In this document: positions 8,745 to 17,628 of the stretch, piece by piece
Layout of the letters: every line of letters starts with the position of its first letter
Position numbering within the stretch: the stretch's first letter is position 1
DNA from: JAPPLB01 sp965208945
Lineage (GTDB): Bacteria > Acidobacteriota > Terriglobia > Bryobacterales > UBA6623
Assembly (NCBI GenBank): GCA_965208945.1
Contig: OZ242366.1
Span: 4,402,001 to 4,466,000 of the forward strand
DNA: 64,000 nt
Reading direction: 5' to 3'
The notes under the pieces: model-generated
What the model was told of the DNA's origin: nothing
Seen by the model: only the letters and a program-made list of their open reading frames with translations
The model's database searches: none
Made by a program: the position numbers and the translations under genes

Positions 8745-9989
8745 GACCCAGACTGGAGTTCCCTTGCAGTATTTTGACTCCTGCGGTGCTTCATACTCTA
8801 CATCCAACTGCGGCGTCTCAAGCCGTTTGTGACCCTGGAAGCGCGATTCCAACGCGAAATCGAGCATGCCGCTCACAAGCAGCGTTCGCTCCACCGGATA
8901 GGTTGGCCTGCCGCTCTCGAACATCTTCTCGATCATCTGAACGAGACAGGCGAAGTGTCCGTAGGGTTTGCCACCCTCCAGCCACATCAGCACTGGCTTC
9001 GGTTCACTTGCCCTCTTCGGCAGCACACCCACGTTGAAGTCGCGAACGAGACCGTTCATCATAAACGTTGCCGCCTCCAGACCGTCGTTATAGCCAAACA
9101 AGTATGCCGTCGGTTCCTTCACGAGTTCCTTCGGCTCGCCCGGCGCGCGCTTCTTGCTGACGGTCAGGCAGGCGTCAAAAATCTTCTTTGCCCAAGGCGT
9201 CCGGTCAAGGAAGTTCCAGACGGCCTCGTATTCCAGACATTCGGTCCAGGCGACACCCGTCTCGCCACCGCGCCTCCGTTCGACGACCGATTGCATCGCT
9301 TCGATCATGTGGAAACCGTACGATTCCTTGCCGCCATAGGCCACAACTCCAGCCTTGTCCAAAGGCGTACCCCACTCCAGGTCCCAGTCCGGGGCACGGT
9401 GCGTAACGGGTACCGACGAGCCCGCCATGAAGGGGAACTCCAGCTCTCTGGAGATCTCAACCATCCGCTTCGCCTTGATCCAACTGTATGAGAGGTGCTT
9501 GTCGTTGAACACGGGCACTGCTTGGCCCGTCCGGCGGAATGCGTCGGAGATTTCCAGGAAAAGTTCAAAGCGCGGATATAGCCTTTGCCCTTTGTCGTTC
9601 AGCGGGTAGTCGCCATGTTCTCCGATGAGCAGGACTCCATCTACCGCAATCTCGTCCGTTCCGAGCGTCAAAGCCTCCCAAATTGTGCGGTAGATCGGTA
9701 CGTTGTGCTCGTTCGCTTTCGCCCGGCTCATGTCATTGTCGGGCACTTGCGCGGTGTACATGGAAACAATCCGGGATCGCGGCTTTGCGGATCGGCCGTC
9801 TTGTCGAAAACCGTCGAGATACTTGCCGACAATCACGTCCGCGTGCGAATTGTTTCGGTATTCCGTAACGACCGCGGCGATTTTTTTTGGCGGGGAAGCG
9901 GGTGTGGCGGCCAGAGCCAAGGACTCTACTGCGTAACGACCCGCAACACCGAGTCCGACACCGGAGAGCAGAAACGAGCGACGTTGCAT
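8742..9989 (-). CDS. Tat-exported conserved protein, paralog B
   Basis: The product has 415 residues starting MQRRSFLLSGVGLGVAG, a Tat-type leader. It is collinear with paralog A along its whole length, sharing the blocks VVTEYRNNSHADVIVGKYL, MYTAQVPDNDMSRA, GEHGDYPLNDKGQRLYPRFELFLEI, SYSWIKAKRMVEISRE, MAGSSVPVTH and PVERTLLVSGMLDFALESRFQGHKRLETP in part. The two are therefore an old tandem duplication, now well diverged. Its stop codon is formed by the end of the MITE between the two genes, so the last few native residues may have been altered. No function is known to me. Confidence 0.8.
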   Translation of the reverse strand: MQRRSFLLSGVGLGVAGRYAVESLALAATPASPPKKIAAVVTEYRNNSHADVIVGKYLDGFRQDGRSAKPRSRIVSMYTAQVPDNDMSRAKANEHNVPIYRTIWEALTLGTDEIAVDGVLLIGEHGDYPLNDKGQRLYPRFELFLEISDAFRRTGQAVPVFNDKHLSYSWIKAKRMVEISRELEFPFMAGSSVPVTHRAPDWDLEWGTPLDKAGVVAYGGKESYGFHMIEAMQSVVERRRGGETGVAWTECLEYEAVWNFLDRTPWAKKIFDACLTVSKKRAPGEPKELVKEPTAYLFGYNDGLEAATFMMNGLVRDFNVGVLPKRASEPKPVLMWLEGGKPYGHFACLVQMIEKMFESGRPTYPVERTLLVSGMLDFALESRFQGHKRLETPQLDVEYEAPQESKYCKGTPVWV

Positions 9990-10048
9990 GGATAGATTAT
10001 CGCGCACCACCGCCGTTCAGTGATCTGCGCCTTTGCAAACACGGCATA

Positions 10049-11524
10049 ATGGTTTCGATGACATATGAACCGACGAGTACCGTCATCGAGTCCGTGGAAG
10101 CCGATGCGGCGGTTCTGATTCTTTTTGAAGAAGAGGACGGTGACCGACCTGGTGGGCGGTACGCCGAACTGACAGGCGGATTGATCCCCGAACTCTATGC
10201 ACGAACAGAGTTTGGCGGCAAGTTTCTGAGCAAGGCCCTGATTCATCGGCCTGCCGGCTTCCGGGCTGAACGACTGCTTCTCATCGGCGGCGGCAAGACT
10301 TCAGAATTCGACTTGCCACGCCTGCGGCGGATATCGGGAGCGGCGATCCGCGCCTTGCGAGCCACCGCCAAGCCGACGGTTGCCTTCGATGTCCCCGGTC
10401 ACAAATCGTCCGAGTCAGAAATTCAAGTTATTGTCGAAGGCATGGAACTGGCAAACTATAAAATTGACACTTATAAGACCATAGATTCCGATGATAAGGG
10501 GGTTGCCGGCATCCTCCTCTGTACTCAGGAAAGTGTCGAGGCGGGGATCCTCCGAGGCGCGGCCATCGCCGGAGCCCAGAACTTCACTCGGGGTCTTGTG
10601 AACGAACCAGGGAATATCCTTACACCGACAGAGCTGGCCGCTCGCGCAACCTCCATGGCAGGAGAATCCGGACTTGACATCGAGGTGCTGCGACAGGAGC
10701 AACTCGAAGACTTGAAAATGAACACGCTGCTCGGCGTAGCTCAAGGCAGCGACCAGCCGCCAGCGCTGATCGTGGTGCGCTACCGGCCGCAGAATACTAC
10801 TTCGGAGCACCACTTGGGACTCATCGGCAAGGCGGTGACGTTCGATACCGGAGGCATTTCACTTAAGCCCTCAAAAGACATGCACGAGATGAAGTACGAC
10901 ATGGCCGGTGGAGCTGCGATGCTGGGGGCGATGCGCGCACTCTCAACGCTGAAACCCGACATGGCTGTTACGGCGGTGGTGCCATCAGTTGAAAATATGC
11001 CAAGCGCCAGAGCACAGCGCCCTGGCGACATCGTGACGTCAATGTCCGGTCAAACGGTTGAGGTCCTGAACACCGACGCCGAAGGTCGGCTGATCCTGGC
11101 GGATGCACTGACCTACGCTCAACAACTCGGCTGCACCCACTTGATTGATGCCGCCACATTGACGGGTTCGATCGTCGTCGCACTTGGAGCCCTGCGCGTG
11201 GGTGCGTTTACGAACAACGAAGAATGGCAATCAAAACTCCTGGCTTCGGCCGATGCCGTCGGTGAAAAGATGTGGCCGATGCCGTTGGACGACGAATACA
11301 TCGACGAGTTGAAGAGTCCCATCGCCGATTTTGCAAATATCGGCTCTCGCTGGGGCGGATCGATCACAGCGGCGATGTTCCTGAAACAGTTTGCCGATCC
11401 GCTTCCCTGGGTTCATCTTGATATCGCCGGCACTGCCTGGCAGGACAAAGACGCTCCCGACCTGCCAAAGGGTCCGAGCGGCTTCGGAGTGCGGTCTCTT
11501 GTCGATCTCGCCATGAAGATGTAG
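10049..11524 (+). CDS. pepA: Leucyl aminopeptidase (M17, cytosol aminopeptidase)
   Basis: PepA is a di-metal exopeptidase that removes N-terminal residues from peptides. The C-terminal catalytic domain carries IGKAVTFDTGGISLKPS, MKYDMAGGAAMLG and the M17 signature NTDAEGRLILADAL, with metal ligands Lys, Asp, Asp, Asp and Glu in place. The N-terminal macro-like domain (about residues 1-160) precedes it. The start is uncertain: MVSMTYEPT is taken here, MTYEPT three codons later is equally possible, and neither has a good ribosome binding site. No signal peptide, so cytoplasmic. It ends 18 bp from the converging amidohydrolase gene. Confidence 0.93.
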   Translation: MVSMTYEPTSTVIESVEADAAVLILFEEEDGDRPGGRYAELTGGLIPELYARTEFGGKFLSKALIHRPAGFRAERLLLIGGGKTSEFDLPRLRRISGAAIRALRATAKPTVAFDVPGHKSSESEIQVIVEGMELANYKIDTYKTIDSDDKGVAGILLCTQESVEAGILRGAAIAGAQNFTRGLVNEPGNILTPTELAARATSMAGESGLDIEVLRQEQLEDLKMNTLLGVAQGSDQPPALIVVRYRPQNTTSEHHLGLIGKAVTFDTGGISLKPSKDMHEMKYDMAGGAAMLGAMRALSTLKPDMAVTAVVPSVENMPSARAQRPGDIVTSMSGQTVEVLNTDAEGRLILADALTYAQQLGCTHLIDAATLTGSIVVALGALRVGAFTNNEEWQSKLLASADAVGEKMWPMPLDDEYIDELKSPIADFANIGSRWGGSITAAMFLKQFADPLPWVHLDIAGTAWQDKDAPDLPKGPSGFGVRSLVDLAMKM

Positions 11525-11542
11525 CCAAATTGACTGCTGGCT

Positions 11543-12757
11543 TCAGGGCTTGATCGGTTCCGGGATCTCCGGAGGTTGGAAGTAGTCACCGGAGGATTCG
11601 GGGCGCGGCAGAACTCCCACCTGCCGACCGCCTCGGAAGATATAGCGAGGCTCCAAGTGGTAATGCCCAGTCTCGGTGACACCGAAGGTATCCGTCAGAT
11701 CAAACTCCCCCTCTTGCATCTCGAGCACCACGATGTCTGCGTAAGCGCCGGGCTTCAGCGTGCCGATCTCCTCCGGCATGTCCAGGACTTCCGCCGGCGT
11801 GCTCGTCACACGCCGAACCACTTCATAGAGTTCCATCCCGATGTGTAAGAACTTGTCCATTGTCGTGACCAAGTCGAACACCGGCCCGTGCAGGTTGTAC
11901 GTATGCAGATCGCTACTAATGGTTCCGGGGACGACGCCTTGCTCCAAGACGGCGCGGGCCACCCGGAACGTAAAGCTTCCGCGCCCGTGACCGACGTCGA
12001 GCCGCAGTCCCTGCTCGACTTTCTTCCGCACCGCAGGCAGCACTTTCAAATCGTCGCTCATGATGCCTCCCGCCCCGTGGCCGTGAACACAGTGTGTGAG
12101 GATGTCGCCGGGTCGCAGTTCGTCAAGAATCCGTTCCGTCGGGATGCTCGAAAGCGGCGAATGAACCATCAGAGGCAGACGCACAGCCTCCGCCGCTTCG
12201 CGAGCACGCAGCAGCGCCTGCAGTTCGTTCTTTCCGTCCGCAGCCAGGAAATTTGATAAGCGCACCTTGACGCCGAGAATGCGGTCACGGTTGGCCTCGA
12301 TCATCCGCACCGCAGTTTCGACGTTGGAGTAGCGCAGATCTTCCAACTCACCGAGCGGCGGAATGGTCTCAGATCCGCTGACCATCCCCATTGAAGAAAT
12401 GTTCAGCAGCGCGTAGAGCCGTGTCTGTGAAACGTCGATGATGAACTTGCGGAATCCCGGAAAAGTCAGCGCGCCGGATGAGCCGGCGTCGAGAACAGTG
12501 GTCACGCCTCGGGCCAGGCATGTGGGGTCAACGTCAATGCCGTAGTGGCTGACGCCCGAAAACACGTGGACATGGAGGTCGATCAGCCCCGGCAAGACAT
12601 AGAGGCCCCGAACATCGAGTGTATGCTTTGCCGCAACTCCGGACCCCGGATCGATGACGGCGGCGACCCGCCCGCCGGTGAGCGCAATGTCCTTTTGCGT
12701 GTTGATACCCTGAGCAGGATCTACGAGAGTTCCGTTACGGATGATCAGGTCGTACAT
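11543..12757 (-). CDS. Amidohydrolase/deacetylase family metallohydrolase
   Basis: The 404-residue product has the N-terminal small beta-sandwich and TIM-barrel pattern of dihydroorotase-like amidohydrolases: LIIRNGTLVDP, then GLYVLPGLIDLHVHVF (metal-binding HxH at about residues 60-62), HCVHGHG (about 223-229), TISSDLHTYN (about 281-290, catalytic Asp) and PGAYADIVVLE near the C-terminus. It resembles the EF_0837/AHA_3915-type amidohydrolases whose substrates are mostly unknown. It has no signal peptide. It follows the gamma-glutamyltransferase gene by about 40 bp on the same strand, which suggests one transcript. Confidence 0.85.
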   Translation of the reverse strand: MYDLIIRNGTLVDPAQGINTQKDIALTGGRVAAVIDPGSGVAAKHTLDVRGLYVLPGLIDLHVHVFSGVSHYGIDVDPTCLARGVTTVLDAGSSGALTFPGFRKFIIDVSQTRLYALLNISSMGMVSGSETIPPLGELEDLRYSNVETAVRMIEANRDRILGVKVRLSNFLAADGKNELQALLRAREAAEAVRLPLMVHSPLSSIPTERILDELRPGDILTHCVHGHGAGGIMSDDLKVLPAVRKKVEQGLRLDVGHGRGSFTFRVARAVLEQGVVPGTISSDLHTYNLHGPVFDLVTTMDKFLHIGMELYEVVRRVTSTPAEVLDMPEEIGTLKPGAYADIVVLEMQEGEFDLTDTFGVTETGHYHLEPRYIFRGGRQVGVLPRPESSGDYFQPPEIPEPIKP

Positions 12758-12799
12758 GGTTCACCCCAATGCATAAGCCGCCCTCGACAAGCGGCTTAG

Positions 12800-14605
12800 T
12801 TACCAGCCCATCACATAGTCGTCTTTGGCCGGACTGACGCCGCCCATCAGCACGCCGCGTTCGGAATCGATCATGACCATCTTGACCGCACCAGCACCAG
12901 ATGGCTGCTGCTGATAGGGTTGCTGCATCTCGATCACTTCGGTGCGGTGTCCTAGCTTCGAAACTCTTTCACCCACTTCGTTCGCAAGGACTCTGGGCAT
13001 CGCGAGCGTACCCTTCACTGGTTGCGGATACATCGATGCTTTGAAGCCGAAGCTCGTAACGGTCGGGGCCTCGACGGCCTGTTGTATGTTCATATCGAAG
13101 ACGACGACATTCAAGAATGCCTGTAGCATCGCTTGCGGCTGATTGTCACCGCCTGGCGTGTTCCACGCCAGGTACGGCCTGCCGTTCTTGAGGGCCAGCG
13201 CCGGGTTTACAGTGTGCCGTGTGCGCTTGCCGGGGACAAGGAAGTTCACGTCGTCCTCTGCAAGACTGAAGTACGGCATGCGGTTGTTCAGAACGTAACC
13301 GCCGCCCTCGACAATCATGCCGCTTCCGAAGGTGCCGTTTACGCTGTGCGTCACCGAAACCAGATTGCCGAAACGGTCTGCGATCGAGAACGATGACGTC
13401 TCCCCATCAGTGTTCTCGTACGACTTCTCTAGGGAGGCTTGTTGGCCATTGGCGTAATTGACATCGCTGTCACCCAGGACGGCTTTGTGGTTGCGTGGGT
13501 CGCCGGGAGGTGGTGGAGGGGCCAGCGTCTTGTCCATGCGAATGAGCGATCGGCGCTGCTTGGCGTAGGCCTTCGAGAGCAAACTCTCCACAGGCATGTC
13601 CTTGGCGAAGCGTGGGTCCGCGATGTACTTGTTGCGGTCCGCGAAGGCCAGCTTCAGCGCTTCGGTCAAGACATGGATGTACTCGGGTGAATTGTGACCC
13701 ATCTTGTCGAGTGCAAAGCCTTCAAGGATGTTGAGCGCCATCAGCATCACAATGCCCTGCGAATTGGGCGCGCTCTGATAAACCTCGAGATCGGCATAGG
13801 TAGTCTTGATCGGCTCAGCCTCCTCCGGTTCATAAGATGCCAAGTCTTCGTACCGTAATAGCCCCTTCTGTTTCTTGTAGAAATCGGCGGACAGCCGCGC
13901 CAGGCGTCCGCGATAGAAGGCCTCGGCGCCCTCATTGGCGATCGTCTCCAAGGTTTTCGCGAGATCCTTCTGCACGAAAAGATCTCCGGTTTCGAAAGGC
14001 CCGCCGTTCTTGAGCAGCGCCTTGACGGAACTCGGAAACGGTGAGAGCTTTGGAATCGTCCTGCGATGGTAGCTCGACGCCCAGAACGATAAGGGATGCC
14101 CCTTGCCCGCCGCTTCGATCACGGGCTCCAGGAGTTTCTTGTACGACATCGTGCCGTACTTTTTCAGCGCCAAGTCAAAACCGCCGGCCATGCCGGGAAC
14201 GTCGGTCGAATACGGTCCGGCATCGGGGATCCTGCCGAGCTTGCGGTAGAACTCCGCCGTCGCGAGCTTTGGCGCAGGTCCTGTGCCATTAATGAAGATA
14301 ACCCGATCTTCTTCAGCGACATATGCCAGGATGAAGCCGTCGCCGCCAATTCCAGCCTGATGCTGCTCCACGACCGTCGTCATGTAGAACGAGGCCACGG
14401 CAGCGTCGATGGCATTGCCACCTGCCTCGAGAGCCTTGATGGCCGCTCGGCACTCCAGCGGATGCTCGGCCGCAACCATGCCGTTGGTGCCCATCAGGAT
14501 GGGGCGCCAGAAAGGGCGGTCGTTCGGCTTATCGGCCGTGAGGGGCGCAGAGATCAACAAGCCAATGACGAGGACATGGAAACGATGACAGGCAAAGTCG
14601 AACAC
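12800..14605 (-). CDS. ggt: Gamma-glutamyltransferase precursor
   Basis: GGT is a periplasmic N-terminal nucleophile hydrolase that cleaves gamma-glutamyl bonds, for example in glutathione. The 601-residue product begins with a hydrophobic leader (HVLVIGLLISAPLTA). Near the N-terminus come GMVAAEHPL and GGNAIDAAVA, then GGDGFILAY. The autoprocessing site reads ENTDGETSSFSIAD, where the Thr of ETSSFS aligns with the nucleophile Thr of the usual TTHFS; it is followed by GNLVSVTHSVNGTFGSG. Precursor length and order are normal for the family. The downstream amidohydrolase may be cotranscribed. Confidence 0.93.
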   Translation of the reverse strand: MFDFACHRFHVLVIGLLISAPLTADKPNDRPFWRPILMGTNGMVAAEHPLECRAAIKALEAGGNAIDAAVASFYMTTVVEQHQAGIGGDGFILAYVAEEDRVIFINGTGPAPKLATAEFYRKLGRIPDAGPYSTDVPGMAGGFDLALKKYGTMSYKKLLEPVIEAAGKGHPLSFWASSYHRRTIPKLSPFPSSVKALLKNGGPFETGDLFVQKDLAKTLETIANEGAEAFYRGRLARLSADFYKKQKGLLRYEDLASYEPEEAEPIKTTYADLEVYQSAPNSQGIVMLMALNILEGFALDKMGHNSPEYIHVLTEALKLAFADRNKYIADPRFAKDMPVESLLSKAYAKQRRSLIRMDKTLAPPPPPGDPRNHKAVLGDSDVNYANGQQASLEKSYENTDGETSSFSIADRFGNLVSVTHSVNGTFGSGMIVEGGGYVLNNRMPYFSLAEDDVNFLVPGKRTRHTVNPALALKNGRPYLAWNTPGGDNQPQAMLQAFLNVVVFDMNIQQAVEAPTVTSFGFKASMYPQPVKGTLAMPRVLANEVGERVSKLGHRTEVIEMQQPYQQQPSGAGAVKMVMIDSERGVLMGGVSPAKDDYVMGW

Positions 14606-14897
14606 GTGCGGACCTCCCTACGCGGATGGGCACCATTATAGGCACGGGGCCGCCCATGACGAAGGCTAATCGTGATGGGACGAGGATCACTCCGAGAAAG
14701 CAGGAAATTTCTGGAGCCTCCCCTCAATCCGCTTGCTCGCCCAACAAGACATTCACAGCGTTGTTAAGAGAGCGAAGCAAAATCGAGAGTAAGATCGGCT
14801 CTCGGTGAAGCCGTTTTGCTAGAAGAAAGGACTCGAAGGCATAGCTTCTTCTTTTCCAGTCGATAGTGCTTGACGCCGCGAACGCGGCGCGCTATAC

Positions 14898-16079
14898 ATG
14901 GCTACCGACATGCCTGCGCTTACCAGACGATTCATCCTCACGCAGTCCTCGATGGCCCTCGCGGCATCCACGATCCGCTGCGGGTCCTACAATTCGGCAG
15001 ATCAGCAGGCAGGCCTGAACCAAAGGCCCCTCTGGACTGCCGGACAGGACGGCTACCACAGCTATCGTATTCCCTCACTTCTAACGACACAGGCCGGAAC
15101 CCTGCTCGCGTTCTGCGAGGGGCGGAAGAACAACCGTCGCGACCACGGTGACATTGATTTGATCGTCAAGCGCAGCACCGACGGTGGAGATACCTGGTCT
15201 CCCCATGAAATCGTCTATGAAGAAGGCGGCAGCGCGGAGATTACCATCGGGAACCCATGCCCTGTCGTGGATCAAGACACCGGGGCGATCTGGATGCCGT
15301 TCTGTCGGGACAACAAGCAAATCCTGATCACCATGAGTGACGACGATGGCTTGACGTGGTCAGCGCCAGTCAACATCTCCGAAGGCGTCATCCAAAAGCA
15401 TTGGGTGTGGGTGGCCACCGGGCCCGGCGTCAGCATTCAGATGCGAAAGGGTCCTCACAAAGGGAGGCTTGTGATCCCGTGCGACCACGGTGTGATGGTC
15501 GGTGAGAATCGCATCATGCATTCTCACGTTTTCTTCAGCGACGACCGTGGTGAGAGCTGGCAACGGGGTGGCCTTTTGCCCGACCACACCGACGAGTCAC
15601 AGGTCGTGGAGCTGGCCGACGGGAGGCTGTTGCTCAACATGCGCAGCTACTGGGGCAAGGTTGCGAAGCGCTCCGACCGCCTCGGCAAGCGCGCACTCGC
15701 CTGGAGCGAGGACGGAGGTGTGTCCTGGAGCGAATTGGCTTTCGACGAAACACTGATCGAGCCGGTCTGCCAGGGCAGCTTTCTGCGCTACACGCTCGCC
15801 GCAGACAACGGCAGGAACCGTCTCTTGTTCTCAAACCCGGCCAGCACGACCGATCGTGTGAACATGACCGTGCGCTTGAGCTACGACGAAGCGGAGTCCT
15901 GGCCCGTCGCGAAGACCCTCCACGCAGGCCCGTCTGCTTATTCTTCACTCGCGGTTCTGTCGGATCACACGATCGCGTGTCTTTATGAGCGTGGCGACGA
16001 TACGGCCTACGACACCCTGACGTTGGCGCGATTTACGCTGGATTGGCTCACCGACGGTGCAGATGGCCTGGGCTCATAG
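14898..16079 (+). CDS. Exported sialidase (BNR/Asp-box) family protein
   Basis: The product has 393 residues with a Tat-type leader (LTRRFILTQSSMALAAS). The six-bladed sialidase pattern is visible: YRIPSLLTT, the counterpart of the FRIP motif with the catalytic arginine triad residue (about 56-64); an acidic residue near ARGRKNNRRDHGD-like positions; and four Asp boxes, STDGGDTW, SDDDGLTW, SDDRGESW and SEDGGVSW. This suggests exo-alpha-sialidase or a related glycoside hydrolase acting on host-type or environmental sialylated glycans. DUF1080 follows 21 bp later, probably in the same transcript. The start could also be the ATG four codons on. Confidence 0.88.
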   Translation: MATDMPALTRRFILTQSSMALAASTIRCGSYNSADQQAGLNQRPLWTAGQDGYHSYRIPSLLTTQAGTLLAFCEGRKNNRRDHGDIDLIVKRSTDGGDTWSPHEIVYEEGGSAEITIGNPCPVVDQDTGAIWMPFCRDNKQILITMSDDDGLTWSAPVNISEGVIQKHWVWVATGPGVSIQMRKGPHKGRLVIPCDHGVMVGENRIMHSHVFFSDDRGESWQRGGLLPDHTDESQVVELADGRLLLNMRSYWGKVAKRSDRLGKRALAWSEDGGVSWSELAFDETLIEPVCQGSFLRYTLAADNGRNRLLFSNPASTTDRVNMTVRLSYDEAESWPVAKTLHAGPSAYSSLAVLSDHTIACLYERGDDTAYDTLTLARFTLDWLTDGADGLGS

Positions 16080-16100
16080 GAGGGCCTGGGCTCACCTACA

Positions 16101-16928
16101 ATGGGGTCCATGAAACGTCGGCGGTTTCTACTCACGGCTGCTGCGTTCGTCTCCGGAGCAGCCCCTCTGGCGCGAGGCGCCGATCAGAACCCGACTCCGG
16201 AGTTCGAAGCGCTACGGACGTCGCTCGAAGACCCATCGCAAGGTTGGGAATCGCTCTTCAACGGCAGGGACCTTGGTCTATGGAAACCGCTGCAGGACCC
16301 AGGCCGCGAGCCCAAGCCGTTCGATTGGGAGATAGCTACCGATGTCTGGCTCGATCCCGATGATCCAAAGAAACTTGTACGTAAACGGGAGCCCTACTCA
16401 GGGAACTCACGGGCGTTCGTCAACAATCAGCGAGGTAAATCCGACAGCCCGATCACCAAGAAAAACTACGCGGACATCGAGCTATACCTCGAATCCATGG
16501 TCGCACAAGGTTCAAACTCCGGTATCTGCATGATGGGCCTTTACGAGATTCAGATTCGCGACAGCTTCGGCCGTACCGAACTGAACTACGGTGACAACGG
16601 CGGTATTTACGCCCGCATGATTGGCGACAAGCGTGTTGGCGGCGAGCCTCCGCGCTTCAATGCCAGCCGACCTCCCGGTGAGTGGGAGAGTTTTCACGTC
16701 TGGTTCCGAGCACCACGCTACGACAGGAACGGCAAGAAGACTCAGAATGCCTCGTTCCTTCGAGTGGTTCACAACGGCCGTCGAATCCACGACGAGTTTG
16801 AACTCACCGGTTCGACCCGAGGGTGGTCGCCGTGGGAGGAAAAACCGCAAGCTCCGCTGCTGCTACAGGGCGATCATGGACCAGTGGCTTTTCGCAACAT
16901 CTACATTCGCACGCTGCGGACTACCTGA
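16101..16928 (+). CDS. Exported DUF1080 (3-keto-disaccharide hydrolase-like) protein
   Basis: The 275-residue product has a Tat leader (MKRRRFLLTAAAFVSGAAPLA) and the concanavalin-like DUF1080 pattern: WESLFNGRDLGLWKP, ELYLESMV, SNSGICMMGLYEIQI(R)DS, GGIYAR, GEWESFHVWFRAPRYD and the ending PLLLQGDHGPVAFRNIYIR. DUF1080 members are known to include 3-keto-glycoside hydrolases, which fit together with Gfo/Idh/MocA oxidases. Here it follows the sialidase gene. The stop of the sialidase overlaps a TAGGAGG-like sequence that may serve as ribosome binding site. An ATG three codons further in is the alternative start. Confidence 0.9.
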   Translation: MGSMKRRRFLLTAAAFVSGAAPLARGADQNPTPEFEALRTSLEDPSQGWESLFNGRDLGLWKPLQDPGREPKPFDWEIATDVWLDPDDPKKLVRKREPYSGNSRAFVNNQRGKSDSPITKKNYADIELYLESMVAQGSNSGICMMGLYEIQIRDSFGRTELNYGDNGGIYARMIGDKRVGGEPPRFNASRPPGEWESFHVWFRAPRYDRNGKKTQNASFLRVVHNGRRIHDEFELTGSTRGWSPWEEKPQAPLLLQGDHGPVAFRNIYIRTLRTT

Positions 16929-17000
16929 CGTAGCACATCGAAATTATCCTTCCCCCTTTGGGTGCATACTCCTGCGACTGTTCTTCGAACCATTGTCTCG

Positions 17001-17032
17001 GCGCCGCCCCACGTGGTGAGAAATACAAGCTA
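17001..17032 (-). repeat. Solo MITE end (degenerate)
   Basis: Only the terminal part of the hairpin family is present: GTGGTGAGAAATACAAGCTA, with two changes from the consensus end and no partner arm nearby. The final CTA (17030-17032) supplies the TAG stop codon of a small minus-strand ORF. Confidence 0.6.
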
Positions 17033-17137
17033 CTTCATCATCAGGTAAGCAACAATCAGCAGTGCTACGAGGGCTACGCCACCGCCGATGATTCCCCAAG
17101 GTATCCCGGACTCTTTTTTCTCGGCTGAATCAAACAT
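17030..17137 (-). CDS. Predicted 35-residue single-span membrane protein
   Basis: A short ORF encodes a soluble acidic head (MFDSAEKKESG) followed by one well-formed transmembrane helix (WGIIGGGVALVALLIVAYL) and a short tail MMK. The glycine-rich helix start and the charge pattern are typical of real membrane microproteins. No strong ribosome binding site is visible, and the stop codon lies within the remnant MITE end. It lies 250 bp behind the minus-strand PhoD reading frame. No homolog can be named. It could also be chance; the hydrophobic segment is the only evidence. Confidence 0.45.
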   Translation of the reverse strand: MFDSAEKKESGIPWGIIGGGVALVALLIVAYLMMK

Positions 17138-17388
17138 GGTTTGATTCTTTCGGAATGAAGTACCAAGTAAAGATGCCCGAGCAATAGATAAGAACGTTCT
17201 TACAGCAGCCTGTCCGCCTGTACCGTATCACTGAGGCGCACAGGATTCGGTGTCGTTTCAAGGAGGGGATTCCTTCCCGTTTCGAGTTATCCGATGACCG
17301 GTCAGCTTGTGATCAGCTTCTCAGATCCATCGAACTGAGCTGTGGGTGTGAACCCGCGCGCTTGCGACAGCAGGGCGCGGAAACGCTT

Positions 17389-17628
17389 CTAGTTCTTTGG
17401 CGAAGCAGGAATCGACTCCGCGTAAAGCAAGTTCCCCGTGAGCCCATCGTAGTATTGAAAAGTCACCTGTGGAACTTCGTAGGCCGCCCAGATGTCAGCG
17501 CTGGAAGGCCCCTGTCCTACCTCCAGCCCGCCCGGCACCCGGAAAGTATTGTTCACTTGAACCACGGTGTAGACGGGCCGCCGTTTCCTTCCCTGGACCT
17601 CATTGGGAACGAACGTCGACCAGCGGAT
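17389..17628 (-). pseudogene. In-frame C-terminal continuation of the PhoD gene after an amber codon
   Basis: Directly behind the TAG that ends the PhoD-like frame, the same frame stays open for 79 more codons and reads like the natural C-terminus of this family: IRWSTFVPNEVQG, RPVYTVVQVNNTF, PQVTFQYYDGLTGNLLYAE, then TAG. So the amber codon (17629-17631) splits an otherwise intact gene. It could be a recent nonsense mutation, a sequencing error, or read through. Confidence 0.75.
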
